DNA of 64,000 bases from assembly GCA_030692515.1 (NCBI GenBank), contig JAUXZS010000016.1, positions 176,354 through 240,353 on the forward strand. Reading direction: 5' to 3'. Below are positions 37,200 to 46,483 of this stretch, in pieces. How positions within the stretch are numbered: the first letter of the stretch is position 1; every line of letters begins with the position of its first letter. Origin of the DNA: Bacteroidota bacterium (lineage in GTDB: Bacteria; Bacteroidota; Bacteroidia; B-17B0; Aurantibacillaceae). Below the pieces are notes generated by a model, which worked only from the letters and a program-made list of their open reading frames with translations, was not told the origin of the DNA and did no database searches. The position numbers and the translations under genes are program-made.

Positions 37200-37451
37200 T
37201 TATTTTAATTCGCAAGTAACTTCAGTTTTTGTTCCAGAAGTTGGAGCAGTTTGTTGCCATGACATACTACGGCATTGACCGTTTAAAGCATCTTTCTTTT
37301 TTGCTTTTTTCACGGTAATTTCATCTGTAGATGTGTAAGAAGGTCCACTTGTAGGTGTTGAAGTAGATGTACAAGTACAAGTTCTGTCTTTTTTACAAGA
37401 CGCAAAGCTAATTGCTAAAACCGCAACTGCTAGTAAAGTAATTTTTTTCAT
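37200..37451 (-). CDS. Small Cys-rich lipoprotein, family member E
   Basis: An 83-residue lipoprotein: signal peptide ending SFASC (Cys19 lipidated), then KKDRTCTCTST, a Ser/Thr-rich linker, the Lys-rich ITVKKAKKKDALNGQC and the terminal CELK. Promoter-proximal member of the array, 30 bp before copy D. A purine-rich and A/T-rich leader precedes the ATG. The constant end Cys-Glu-Leu-Lys in copies A, D and E indicates selection on the very C-terminus, probably because its Cys is disulfide-bonded. Function unknown. Confidence 0.78.
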   Translation of the reverse strand: MKKITLLAVAVLAISFASCKKDRTCTCTSTSTPTSGPSYTSTDEITVKKAKKKDALNGQCRSMSWQQTAPTSGTKTEVTCELK

Positions 37452-37592
37452 GTTTTGTTTTTTTTAAAGTTTAAGCGAAATAACGCATTTTTATGCACAT
37501 GAACAAATTTTTTAGGATGATAAACATCTCTTAAATGCAAAAAATAACTGTTAAAAAGCTCAGTATTCTCGATAAACCAAGATTTATTGATT

Positions 37593-39002
37593 TTACACCT
37601 TTTTTTCTAGCAAAACAACATTCTCTACGTGCGCTGTTTGCGGGAACATATCCACTGGTTGTACCCTTGCAATCTCATAATGTGCTTCCATTAAAGCTAA
37701 ATCTCTTGCTTGAGTACTAGGGTTACAGCTTACATATACCACCTTTTTAGGTAAAACTCTAAGTATTACTTTAATCACATCTTCGTGCATTCCAGCTCTT
37801 GGAGGGTCGGTAATAATAACATCAGGCTTACCATAATTTAATATAAAGTTGTCGTTTAAAACATCTTTCATGTCTCCAGCAAAAAACTGGGTATTTGTTA
37901 AATTATTGGCCTTTGAGTTTTCGATTGCGTCTTTAATAGAATCCTCAACATATTCAATACCAATAACTTGCTTAGCGCTTTTAGCAATAAAATTGGCAAT
38001 TGTGCCTGTTCCTGTATACAAATCGTAAACTAATTCATTGCCGGTTAATCCTGCAAAATCCCTAGTTATTTTATAAAGATTGTACGCTTGTTCAGAATTT
38101 GTTTGGTAAAAAGATTTGGCGCTAATCTTAAATTTTAAGCCTTCCATTTCTTCTAAAATATAATCTCGGCCATAATAAGTTTTAATGTCTAAGCCAAAAA
38201 AAGTATCGTTTCCTTTGTTATTGTGTGTGTATTGTAAGGATGTAATTTGAGGATAGCTTTCCTTTATAAAATCTAACAAACCAAACAACTCCTTTTCTTG
38301 CCATTCAAAAACCGAAACAACTACCATTATTTCGCCAATGCTTGTTGTGCGAATTAACAAAGTTCTGAGTAAACCAACTTTATCGCGTATTCCAAAAAAA
38401 GAAAGTTTGTTTTTTAAAGCATAATCTCTAACAGCATTTCGTATTGAATTACTTGGTTCGGGCTGTAAATAACAATTATTAATATCTAATATTTTATCAA
38501 ACATGCCGGGTATATGAAAACCTAAAGCATTTTTATTTTCTATTTCCTCCTTTGATGCAATTTGTTCATTAGTTAACCATTTTTTGTTTGAAAATGAAAA
38601 CTCCAATTTGTTGCGATAATAATAATCATCAGCATTGCCAACTATAGGAGTAATTTCCGGAAAAGTTAATTTTCCAATTCGCGTAAAAGCATCGTAAACA
38701 TATTTTTGCTTAAATTCTAATTGACTTTTATAAGATAAATTTTGCCATTTACAACCACCGCAAGTTCCAAAATGTTCGCACTTAGGCGTAATTCTTAAAT
38801 CAGAAAATTTTATTATTTTATGTACTTTTCCTTCGGCTAAATTGTTTTTTTTGCGATGCACCATCACATCTACAACATCACCAGGCACAGCACCTTCAAT
38901 AAAAACCACCAAACCATCGTGTTTAGCAATGGCTTTACCTTCGGTACTTATATCAACCACCTCAAGGTTTTCGATTACAAAATTTTTTTTAATTTTTGTC
39001 AT
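37593..39002 (-). CDS. rlmD: RlmD/TrmA-family (uracil-5-)-RNA methyltransferase
   Basis: A 469-residue enzyme. An N-terminal TRAM domain (about 1-60, DISTEGKAIAKHDGLVVFIEGAVPGD) binds RNA. The iron-sulfur cluster Cys residues are C75, C81, C84 and C177 (CEHFGTCGGC, NNCYLQ). The SAM-binding core has VYDLYTGTGTIANFIA, ITDPPRAGMHEDV, and the nucleophilic Cys426 in YVSCNPSTQARDL. It methylates a uracil of 23S rRNA (U1939 type in E. coli); the exact target in Bacteroidota may be U1939 or U747. No operon partner. Length is normal. Confidence 0.9.
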   Translation of the reverse strand: MTKIKKNFVIENLEVVDISTEGKAIAKHDGLVVFIEGAVPGDVVDVMVHRKKNNLAEGKVHKIIKFSDLRITPKCEHFGTCGGCKWQNLSYKSQLEFKQKYVYDAFTRIGKLTFPEITPIVGNADDYYYRNKLEFSFSNKKWLTNEQIASKEEIENKNALGFHIPGMFDKILDINNCYLQPEPSNSIRNAVRDYALKNKLSFFGIRDKVGLLRTLLIRTTSIGEIMVVVSVFEWQEKELFGLLDFIKESYPQITSLQYTHNNKGNDTFFGLDIKTYYGRDYILEEMEGLKFKISAKSFYQTNSEQAYNLYKITRDFAGLTGNELVYDLYTGTGTIANFIAKSAKQVIGIEYVEDSIKDAIENSKANNLTNTQFFAGDMKDVLNDNFILNYGKPDVIITDPPRAGMHEDVIKVILRVLPKKVVYVSCNPSTQARDLALMEAHYEIARVQPVDMFPQTAHVENVVLLEKKV

Positions 39003-39128
39003 AATTAGGTTGTAAAAGTACTGATTTCTGCTTAATGTAAATTGTAATTAAACTTTATAACACCAGTGATACAATTACCTAACAAAACTAGTTTTAATAA
39101 ATTGTAAATTATAGCGTAATTTCGCAAA

Positions 39129-39893
39129 ATGGCTCGTTACTTTTTAACGCTTTCTTATAATGGTGCTAACTTTAATGGCTGGCAAATTCAAAACAATACG
39201 CCAAATACAGTGCAACAAATTTTAGAAGAAAAGTTATCGATGTTGCTAAAAGAAAAAATTGAATTTGTTGGTTGTGGCAGAACAGATACAGGAGTTAATG
39301 CAAAAAATTATGTAGCACACTTTGAGTGCACATGTAAAGATTTAATTGAGAATAAAGAACATTGGATATATAAATTTAATACCGTTTTGCCTCCACAAAT
39401 TTCAGTTCAAAATATTCAAAACGTTACGCTTGGCGCACACGCTAGATTTGATGCGTATTCCAGAACTTATTATTATTATATTCATCAGCAAAAAAATCCC
39501 TTTATAGACAATTTTAGCCTATATGTTTATGGCGATATTGATTTTGAATTAATGAACAAAGCGGCAAGCATATTATTAGAATATTCAGATTTTACAAGCT
39601 TTAGTAAATTGCATACACATGCAAAAACAAATACCTGTCAAATAACAAAAGCTATTTGGCAAAAAACTAATATTGGTCAATGGCGTTTTACAATAACAGC
39701 TAATAGATTTTTAAGAGGTATGGTAAGAGCAGTAGTAGGCACTTTACTATTAGTAGGAAAAGGTAAAATATCCATAGATGATTTTAGAAAAATAATTGAA
39801 GCAAAAGATAGAAATGTTGCTGGAAGTAATGCCGCCCCTACCCCATTATTTTTAGTTGGAATTAACTATCCAAAAGAAATTTTTATTGAGTAA
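39129..39893 (+). CDS. truA: tRNA pseudouridine(38-40) synthase
   Basis: A 254-residue synthase. The catalytic Asp53 lies in GCGRTDTGVNA (48-58). YNGANFNGWQIQ (10-21), FDAYSRTYYYYI and ANRFLRGMVRAVVG are the usual TruA motifs. It makes pseudouridine at positions 38-40 in the tRNA anticodon stem. The 3' end overlaps the start of the ABC exporter, so truA, exporter and trmB are probably one operon with two tRNA modification genes around a transporter. Confidence 0.95.
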   Translation: MARYFLTLSYNGANFNGWQIQNNTPNTVQQILEEKLSMLLKEKIEFVGCGRTDTGVNAKNYVAHFECTCKDLIENKEHWIYKFNTVLPPQISVQNIQNVTLGAHARFDAYSRTYYYYIHQQKNPFIDNFSLYVYGDIDFELMNKAASILLEYSDFTSFSKLHTHAKTNTCQITKAIWQKTNIGQWRFTITANRFLRGMVRAVVGTLLLVGKGKISIDDFRKIIEAKDRNVAGSNAAPTPLFLVGINYPKEIFIE

Positions 39894-41649
39894 CGCGGAA
39901 CAAAATAAAGGATTAAATTTTAAACTTTTAAAACGCATTTTAAGTTACACACAACCCTATAAACAACTTTTTTATGGGGCTGTTTTTTTTACTTTAATAA
40001 TTGCCTCTCTTGCTATTGTGCGCCCATTGTTAATTAGCAAAGCTCTTAATGAATACGTAACTAATGCAAAAGATTTTGAGGGTTTAAACTCTATTTGTTT
40101 AATAATTCTTAGTTTATTATTTATTGAAGCATTTTTGCAAATACTCAATTTACGTATCACAAATTTGTTAGGTCAAAACATAGTTAAAGATTTACGCAAT
40201 CAAGTTTACAAACACATCATTCAATTAAAAAACTCCTACTTTGATACAACTCCTGTTGGTACTTTGGTAACGCGCGCCATATCAGATATTGAAAGTTTAA
40301 GCGATGTTTTTGCTCAAGGATTTATAGTGATTGTTGGAGACATTGTAATGCTTTTAATATTTGTAAGTGTAATGTTTGCCAACAACTGGGTTTTAACTTT
40401 ATTGGCCTTAAGCACAATACCGCTTTTATTTATTGCTACTGCCGTATTTAAACGTGGCGTTAAAAAAACATTTACGCTTGTTAGAAACGCTGTTTCAGCT
40501 TTAAATACCTTCACGCAAGAACATATTACCGGCATGCGCTTAGTACAATTATTTAATAGAGAAGAGCAAGAATTAGAGAAATTTAAAGAAATAAATCGTC
40601 AGCATAGGGTAGCTAATATTAAAGCTATTTTTTATTATTCTGTTTTTTTTCCAATTGTTGAGATTTTATCTTCTGTTTCAATTGCCCTTATTATTTGGTT
40701 TGTGGGTGTAAAAGGAAACAGTTATCAAATTGGACTAGGCGATATTACTTTTTTTATAATGATGATTAACATGCTGTTTAGACCAATTAGAATGCTGGCT
40801 GATAGATTAAACACTTTGCAAATGGGAATAGTTTCTGCAGAGCGTGTTTTTAAAGTTTTGGATACTAATGAAAAAATTACAAATGAAGGGACAATTAATT
40901 TTGAAGGTGTTAAACAAACTATAGAATTTAAAAATGTAAGCTTTGCCTATACAAAAGACCATTACGTTTTAAATAATATTTCGTTTAGCATTAAAGCTGG
41001 AGAAACAATTGCCTTAGTAGGATCAACCGGAGCAGGAAAATCAACTGTTATAAATTTATTCAGTCGCTTTTACGATTTTGAAAATGGAGAAATTTTAATT
41101 GACGGCATAAATATTCGACAATTTGATTTAATCAGCTTAAGAAAAAATACCGGTGTTGTTTTACAAGATGTATTTATGTTTAACGATACACTTTTAAATA
41201 ATATTACACTTAGTAATCCCGACATAAAATTTGAAGATGTTGTTGCAGCGACTAAACAAATTGGTTTATACGACTATATTTTATCTCTTCCAAATGGATT
41301 TGATTATCAAGTAACCGAACGTGGGCAAGGACTTTCGGCGGGACAAAGGCAGTTAGTTGCTTTTATTCGCGCCTTTGTTTATCAACCAAGTATTTTTATT
41401 TTAGATGAAGCCACTGCAACTATTGATACACAAACCGAACAATTAATTCAGAAAGCCACCGAAAAAATTTCTGAAGGAAGAACATCTATCATAATTGCTC
41501 ATAGATTATCCACCATAAAACACGTTGATAAAATTTTAGTTTTTGATCAAGGAAAAATTATCGAAGAAGGAAGCATTCAAGAGCTGCTTAACAGCGATTC
41601 AAAATTTAAAAAATTATACGAACTAAATAATAAAGAAGAGGTAATTTAA
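39886..41649 (+). CDS. ABC exporter, fused permease and ATPase (MsbA/MDR type)
   Basis: A half-size exporter of about 587 residues. I choose the TTG at 39886 as start (SNAEQNKGLNFK...), overlapping the truA stop by 8 bp; the only in-frame ATG codons lie far inside, and a TTG at 39856 would add a 10-residue tail with no known role. Six membrane helices (about 20-310) are followed by the ATPase: GSTGAGKST (Walker A), QDVFMFNDTLLNNI (Q-loop), GQGLSAGQRQL (signature), ILDEATATID (Walker B) and the switch His in IIAHRLST. Works as a dimer, exporting lipids or drugs; the substrate is unknown. Confidence 0.9.
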   Translation: MSNAEQNKGLNFKLLKRILSYTQPYKQLFYGAVFFTLIIASLAIVRPLLISKALNEYVTNAKDFEGLNSICLIILSLLFIEAFLQILNLRITNLLGQNIVKDLRNQVYKHIIQLKNSYFDTTPVGTLVTRAISDIESLSDVFAQGFIVIVGDIVMLLIFVSVMFANNWVLTLLALSTIPLLFIATAVFKRGVKKTFTLVRNAVSALNTFTQEHITGMRLVQLFNREEQELEKFKEINRQHRVANIKAIFYYSVFFPIVEILSSVSIALIIWFVGVKGNSYQIGLGDITFFIMMINMLFRPIRMLADRLNTLQMGIVSAERVFKVLDTNEKITNEGTINFEGVKQTIEFKNVSFAYTKDHYVLNNISFSIKAGETIALVGSTGAGKSTVINLFSRFYDFENGEILIDGINIRQFDLISLRKNTGVVLQDVFMFNDTLLNNITLSNPDIKFEDVVAATKQIGLYDYILSLPNGFDYQVTERGQGLSAGQRQLVAFIRAFVYQPSIFILDEATATIDTQTEQLIQKATEKISEGRTSIIIAHRLSTIKHVDKILVFDQGKIIEEGSIQELLNSDSKFKKLYELNNKEEVI

Positions 41650-41671
41650 ATCTTATATAGAATTATACACT

Positions 41672-42343
41672 ATGCCAACAAAACAAGAAAAATTTGCTGA
41701 ATTTGAATCCTTTAAAAATTGCACAACCCTTTTTTGGGAAAACCTTGCTAAAGGATTTGCCTTAAAAGGTAAATGGCATAAGGATAATTTTAAAAACAAC
41801 AACCCTATTGTTTTAGAATTAGGTTGCGGCAAAGGAGAGTACACAATTGGTTTGGCGCAAAACAATTCAAATAAAAATTATATTGGTGTCGACATTAAAG
41901 GGAATCGTATTTGGACTGGCGCTAAACAAGCTTTAGAAAACAACTTAAACAACGTTGCTTTTGTTAGAACAAAAATTGATTTTATTGATTATTGTTTTGC
42001 CGAAAACGAAGTGGCTGAGATCTGGATTACATTTCCTGATCCTCAACCTCAAAAACCGAGGGCTAAACAAAGATTAACACATAAATTGTTCTTAGATCGA
42101 TATAAAAAGTTTTTAAAAAAAGACGGAATAGTTCATTTAAAAACAGACAGTACGAGTCTTTATGAATTTACTTTAGAAGTATTAACAGAAAATAAATTGC
42201 CAATACTTTGGCATACCAATAATTTATATCAAAACTGCCCTGCAGAAAGGCAAGAACTCATAAACATTAAAACATATTATGAAGCTATGTTTACCGCAAA
42301 AGGCGAAGATATTAAGTACATTTGCTTTAAATTAAACAATTAA
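41672..42343 (+). CDS. trmB: tRNA (guanine-N7-)-methyltransferase
   Basis: A 223-residue SAM enzyme. The SAM site LELGCGKGEYTIGLA starts at 48, and ITFPDPQPQKPRAKQRLT at about 119-136 is the hallmark of TrmB (catalytic Asp in the PDP segment, RNA contact in KxRxxxxR). It makes m7G46 in tRNA. It follows the ABC exporter by 22 bp and precedes a 149-bp AT-rich gap with no gene. Confidence 0.95.
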   Translation: MPTKQEKFAEFESFKNCTTLFWENLAKGFALKGKWHKDNFKNNNPIVLELGCGKGEYTIGLAQNNSNKNYIGVDIKGNRIWTGAKQALENNLNNVAFVRTKIDFIDYCFAENEVAEIWITFPDPQPQKPRAKQRLTHKLFLDRYKKFLKKDGIVHLKTDSTSLYEFTLEVLTENKLPILWHTNNLYQNCPAERQELINIKTYYEAMFTAKGEDIKYICFKLNN

Positions 42344-42492
42344 TTTTACGATAAAATCAAACGAAATTATTGCAATTATTGAGGCCTAACAACACCAAAC
42401 TAGCATTTATAGCTTTTAGCTATAGGCTTATCTAATTTTACTTTTAAAGTATAAAAATAAATTGTAATTTAAACCCTTCGTAAAGCTATAAT

Positions 42493-44331
42493 ATGGAAAA
42501 ACAGCCCTTGTTGGAAGTAAAGAATTTGGTTACGCAATTTAAAACCGACGATGAATTTATTAAGGCAGTAAATAACATTTCATTTACCCTTCATAAAGGC
42601 GAAACAATTGGTATTGTTGGCGAAAGTGGTTCTGGTAAATCAGTTACTTCCCTATCAATCATGCAGCTGATTCCAAACCCTCCAGGGAAAATCACCCATG
42701 GCGAAATAATTTACCATACAAAAGATAATAAAACAGTTGATCTTGTAAAAACAAAAAATGACGAAATGCGTCACTATCGTGGTAATGAAATAGCCATGAT
42801 TTTTCAAGAACCAATGACTTCGTTAAACCCTGTAATTACTTGTGGTAATCAAGTAATGGAGGTTCTTTTACTTCATCAAAAAATAAGTAAAAAAGAGGCA
42901 CGTGAAAAAACAATAAAATTATTTGAAGAAGTACAATTGCCTAACCCAAAGTTAATGTTGGATAGATATCCTCATCAATTATCTGGAGGACAAAAACAAA
43001 GGGTTATGATTGCCATGGCAATGAGTTGTAATCCTAATATATTAATTGCAGATGAGCCCACAACGGCTCTGGATGTTACAGTTCAAAAAACCATTCTGGA
43101 TTTAATGAAAAAGCTTCAGGCAGAGCATAATATGGGTATTTTATTTATTACTCATGACCTTGGTGTTATTGCCGAATTAGCCGACACTGTTGTTGTAATG
43201 TATAAAGGTAAAATAGTTGAGCAAGGACCGGTTTTACAAATTTTTAGTGATCCCAAACATCCATACACAAAAAGTTTACTGGCATGTCGCCCACCATTAG
43301 ATAAACGTTTAAAGCGTTTACCAGTTGTGAGTGATTTTATGTATCGTAATGAAAATGGTGATATAATTGAATTAGATAAAAAAGTTAGTGATGCAATAAA
43401 CAGCGTAATTATAAGTCCGGAAGAGCGGAAAAAAAATCATATTGAATTATATCAACGTGATAAAATTTTAGAATTAAAAAATGTAAAAACATATTTCCCC
43501 TCTGAAAAAACGTTGTTTGGAAAGGTGTTGAGTTACACCAAAGCAGTTGATGATGTGTCCTTCGATGTTTATGAAGGCGAAACTCTAGGCCTTGTTGGTG
43601 AAAGCGGATGTGGAAAAACAACTCTTGGGAGAACCATTTTAAAATTAACAGATGCCATTGAAGGGCAAATTTTTTATAAGAGACAAGAGCTTATCCGTAT
43701 GAAGGAGTCGGATTTTAGACCTCACAGAAAAGACATGCAGATTATTTTTCAGGATCCATATTCATCTTTAAATCCTCGAATTACAGTTGGTGACGCTATT
43801 ATGGAGCCAATGAAAATTCATAATATATTTCCAACAAGTAAACAACGAAGAGAAAAAGTTTATGATTTATTAAAAAAAGTTGGTCTTGATGAAAAATATT
43901 TTTATCGTTATCCACACGAATTCAGTGGCGGACAGCGCCAACGTATTTGTATAGCCAGAGCGCTTGGTTTAAATCCAAAATTTATTATTTGCGACGAAAG
44001 TGTAAGTGCGCTAGACGTTAGTGTTCAAGCTCAAGTATTAAACCTGTTAAATGAATTAAAAGAAGAATTTAAATTTACTTATATATTTATTAGTCATGAT
44101 TTAAGTGTTGTTAAATTTATGAGTGATAGAATGGTGGTAATGCAAAAAGGTAAAGTGGAAGAAATGGGAGACCCTGATGAGATTTATGCAAATCCAAAAA
44201 GTGAGTATACTCGAAAATTAATAGATTCTATTCCTAAAGGAAATATCGAAAACATAAAAGCAGCTATCGCACAAAAAGAAAATAATCATCCCTTTTCAGA
44301 TTGGATGAGCACCGTTTCTGCAAAACAATAA
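42493..44331 (+). CDS. Oligopeptide-type ABC transporter ATPase, double (OppD-OppF fused)
   Basis: A 612-residue protein with two complete ABC cassettes. Cassette 1: GESGSGKS (43-50), SSG-like LSGGQKQR, ADEPTTALDVTVQ and THDLGVIAELAD. Cassette 2 (from about 330): GESGCGKTT, FSGGQRQR, CDESVSALDVSVQ and SHDLSVVKFMSD. Each is followed by the peptide-transporter C-terminal extension (HPYTKSLLACRPP; NPKSEYTRKLIDSIP). Fusions of this kind serve peptide or GsiA-like importers. No permease or binding-protein gene is next to it, so its partners are elsewhere. DedA follows 2 bp after the stop. Confidence 0.92.
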   Translation: MEKQPLLEVKNLVTQFKTDDEFIKAVNNISFTLHKGETIGIVGESGSGKSVTSLSIMQLIPNPPGKITHGEIIYHTKDNKTVDLVKTKNDEMRHYRGNEIAMIFQEPMTSLNPVITCGNQVMEVLLLHQKISKKEAREKTIKLFEEVQLPNPKLMLDRYPHQLSGGQKQRVMIAMAMSCNPNILIADEPTTALDVTVQKTILDLMKKLQAEHNMGILFITHDLGVIAELADTVVVMYKGKIVEQGPVLQIFSDPKHPYTKSLLACRPPLDKRLKRLPVVSDFMYRNENGDIIELDKKVSDAINSVIISPEERKKNHIELYQRDKILELKNVKTYFPSEKTLFGKVLSYTKAVDDVSFDVYEGETLGLVGESGCGKTTLGRTILKLTDAIEGQIFYKRQELIRMKESDFRPHRKDMQIIFQDPYSSLNPRITVGDAIMEPMKIHNIFPTSKQRREKVYDLLKKVGLDEKYFYRYPHEFSGGQRQRICIARALGLNPKFIICDESVSALDVSVQAQVLNLLNELKEEFKFTYIFISHDLSVVKFMSDRMVVMQKGKVEEMGDPDEIYANPKSEYTRKLIDSIPKGNIENIKAAIAQKENNHPFSDWMSTVSAKQ

Positions 44332-44333
44332 CC

Positions 44334-44966
44334 ATGTGGGATTTTTTAAAACAATTAACCAACCCCAACAGCATTATCGAATTTGGAGGATTAGGCTTAT
44401 TGTTGTTTGTGATTTTTGCAGAAACCGGTTTATTTGTTGGTTTTTTTTTACCTGGAGATAATTTAATTTTACTTGCTGGGATTTTATGTAAAGCGCAACC
44501 AAATCTTCTTCACGTAAATTATTTTGGTTTAGTTTTTCTAATGACTTTAGCCGCGGTTTTAGGTAATGTTTTTGGATATTGGTTTGGAAGAACACTAGGT
44601 GAAAAATTATATTCAAAAAAAGACAGCCTCTTTTTTAAACAAAAACATTTAGAAATAACAAAAACCTACTATGCGAAATACGGTGGAAATACAACTTTAA
44701 TTATTGCTCGTTTTTTACCCATTATAAGAACTTTTGCTCCTATTATAGCCGGTGCAATTAAAGTAGACTTTCTTAAATTTATGTTTTTTAATATTGTGGG
44801 TGCCCTATTCTGGATTTTAAGCCTTAGCTCTATTGGCTATTTTTTAGTGCAAATGTTTCCGCAAATTACCCAACACTTGAAATTTATTTTTATTGCGCTT
44901 ATCATTCTTACTTCAATTCCAATATTTCGAATCTTTATTAAAAACAAAACTAAAAATCGAATTTAA
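44334..44966 (+). CDS. DedA-family membrane protein
   Basis: A 210-residue membrane protein; I use the ATG at 44334 (MWDFLKQLTNPNSI), right behind the ABC ATPase stop, rather than a TTG 33 bp upstream that overlaps it. The DedA core is visible: FVGFFLPGDNLILLAGIL, the FGYWFGRTLGEK loop and RFLPIIRTFAPIIAG (the conserved R-x-x-P-x-x-R segment). DedA proteins keep the membrane potential and flip undecaprenyl or phospholipid carriers, which would fit the polysaccharide genes nearby. It is convergent with the TolC-like gene, with 4 bp overlap. Confidence 0.92.
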   Translation: MWDFLKQLTNPNSIIEFGGLGLLLFVIFAETGLFVGFFLPGDNLILLAGILCKAQPNLLHVNYFGLVFLMTLAAVLGNVFGYWFGRTLGEKLYSKKDSLFFKQKHLEITKTYYAKYGGNTTLIIARFLPIIRTFAPIIAGAIKVDFLKFMFFNIVGALFWILSLSSIGYFLVQMFPQITQHLKFIFIALIILTSIPIFRIFIKNKTKNRI

Positions 44967-46372
44967 AATCCTAGAGGTTTCCCCTGATAATAATCTAACA
45001 CTTTTAGCTTAAATACGTAATCGTATTTTGCTTGCAACAAATTACTTTCTGCCGCAAATAATCTGTTTTTTGATGTACTAAAATCAAAAGCACTAATTAC
45101 ACCAGCATCAAATTTTTGTTGTGCATATTTAAAAGATTCGTTTGCTGCGTCAACACTCACTTTAGTTGCGGCATATTTTTTAAACGCTGCTTTTGCACTT
45201 ACATAAGCTTGAGAAATTGTTTTGTATAAATTTTGTTTTGCAATATCCTGACTAAAACGCATGTTAAGCGTGTTTATTTTTGCATTTTTAATTGCCGTAT
45301 TTGTTTGCAATCCGTTAAATAAAGGTATGTTTAAAGTAAATCCAATACTTTTATTGATGTTGTTGTTAAACTGATCTTGGAAAGATGTTTTTCGAGTTAT
45401 TAATTCTGTTACCGGAGAATATACACTATCACCTTTATTCGTAATTCCGCTCAATTGATATCCAGAAAAATTAACGCCTAAAATATCTTTTGCCAAACCT
45501 GATGTACCAGTACCCATACTTGCATTAAAAGTTAATGTTGGACTAACTCTTCCCTTACTTGCAGCGAGAGATTTTTCGGCGCTTAAGATAGAATACTCTC
45601 CGCTTTTAATATTAGGTTGATTTTTAACGCTAGTTTCGTATATATATTGAATGCTATTCGTTAATAATTGTTCATCTTCAACATTTAAATTTGGTCTAAC
45701 AATTTCAAAGTTCGTAACAGAATCTAAATTCATTAACTGTTTTAAATTTAATACAGAAATTGTCAAATTATTTTCTGCTGTTGTAACATTTACTTGCTCA
45801 TTTGCTAATTGTGCTTTAATGTCGTATTCAATACTTTTTGCAACAGAACCTGCATTTACTAATTTTAAAGTTCGGTCCAATTGTTCCTTAGTCACCTTTG
45901 TTTGATTTTCGGAAATCTTTAAAAGTTCTTCGGCAAAAATTACGGCTATGTAGGCATTGGCAACATTTATAGATAAATCATATTGGAGTTGTTTAACATT
46001 TTCTATACTGCTTAAATAATTATACTGATTTGCTTGAATAGTATTGTATTGGCTTAAACCACTCCATAGCACAACACTACTACTTACGTAAAAGTTTTGA
46101 GATAAAACTTGAGTGTTCGCAAAGGTGTTTGTAAACCTATCTATTGTTTGTCCGAAATTATAATTGTGCTGCGCGCCAACGTTTAAAGAAGGTAAAGCGG
46201 CGGCTTTACTTTGATTAGTATTGTTTTTATTTATTTCTGAATTCAAAGCCGCTTGCTTTAAACTAATATTATGTTTTAAAGAATAAGAAATACATTCTTG
46301 TAAATCCCAACCCGTTTGAGATTTTATAACCAGTGAGGTTAAAAGAGAAAAAATGATAAATACTATTTTCAT
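44963..46372 (-). CDS. TolC-family outer-membrane efflux protein
   Basis: A 469-residue protein with signal peptide (1-18) and the TolC plan: N-terminal WDLQECISYSLKHNISLKQA helix, two repeats of long helices with beta strands, and 'YEL-K/YVSAKAAFKKYAATKVSVDAANESFKYAQQKFDAG' near 380-420, a typical C-terminal OEP repeat. It should form a trimeric channel. No membrane-fusion protein or pump gene is adjacent, so its partner is encoded elsewhere. It is 111 bp downstream of the WecA-like gene on the same strand and may or may not share its transcript. Confidence 0.85.
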   Translation of the reverse strand: MKIVFIIFSLLTSLVIKSQTGWDLQECISYSLKHNISLKQAALNSEINKNNTNQSKAAALPSLNVGAQHNYNFGQTIDRFTNTFANTQVLSQNFYVSSSVVLWSGLSQYNTIQANQYNYLSSIENVKQLQYDLSINVANAYIAVIFAEELLKISENQTKVTKEQLDRTLKLVNAGSVAKSIEYDIKAQLANEQVNVTTAENNLTISVLNLKQLMNLDSVTNFEIVRPNLNVEDEQLLTNSIQYIYETSVKNQPNIKSGEYSILSAEKSLAASKGRVSPTLTFNASMGTGTSGLAKDILGVNFSGYQLSGITNKGDSVYSPVTELITRKTSFQDQFNNNINKSIGFTLNIPLFNGLQTNTAIKNAKINTLNMRFSQDIAKQNLYKTISQAYVSAKAAFKKYAATKVSVDAANESFKYAQQKFDAGVISAFDFSTSKNRLFAAESNLLQAKYDYVFKLKVLDYYQGKPLGF

Positions 46373-46483
46373 CGTTATAATTTAAATTAAAATTAAATAA
46401 ATAATCTTGGTAAATACTTTAAAACACTAAAACTTACATTAACGGTAAATTTTAATGCTTTAGCGATAGAAATGGCAGGAAGT

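Noticed and set aside
42344..42492. Possible tRNA or small RNA in the spacer after trmB
   Set aside because: An inverted repeat around TATAGCTTTTAGCTATA is present, but no cloverleaf, no T tract and no further support.
44301..44333. Upstream TTG start for the DedA gene
   Set aside because: It would overlap the ABC ATPase by 31 bp and add residues unlike DedA; an ATG lies just after the ATPase stop.
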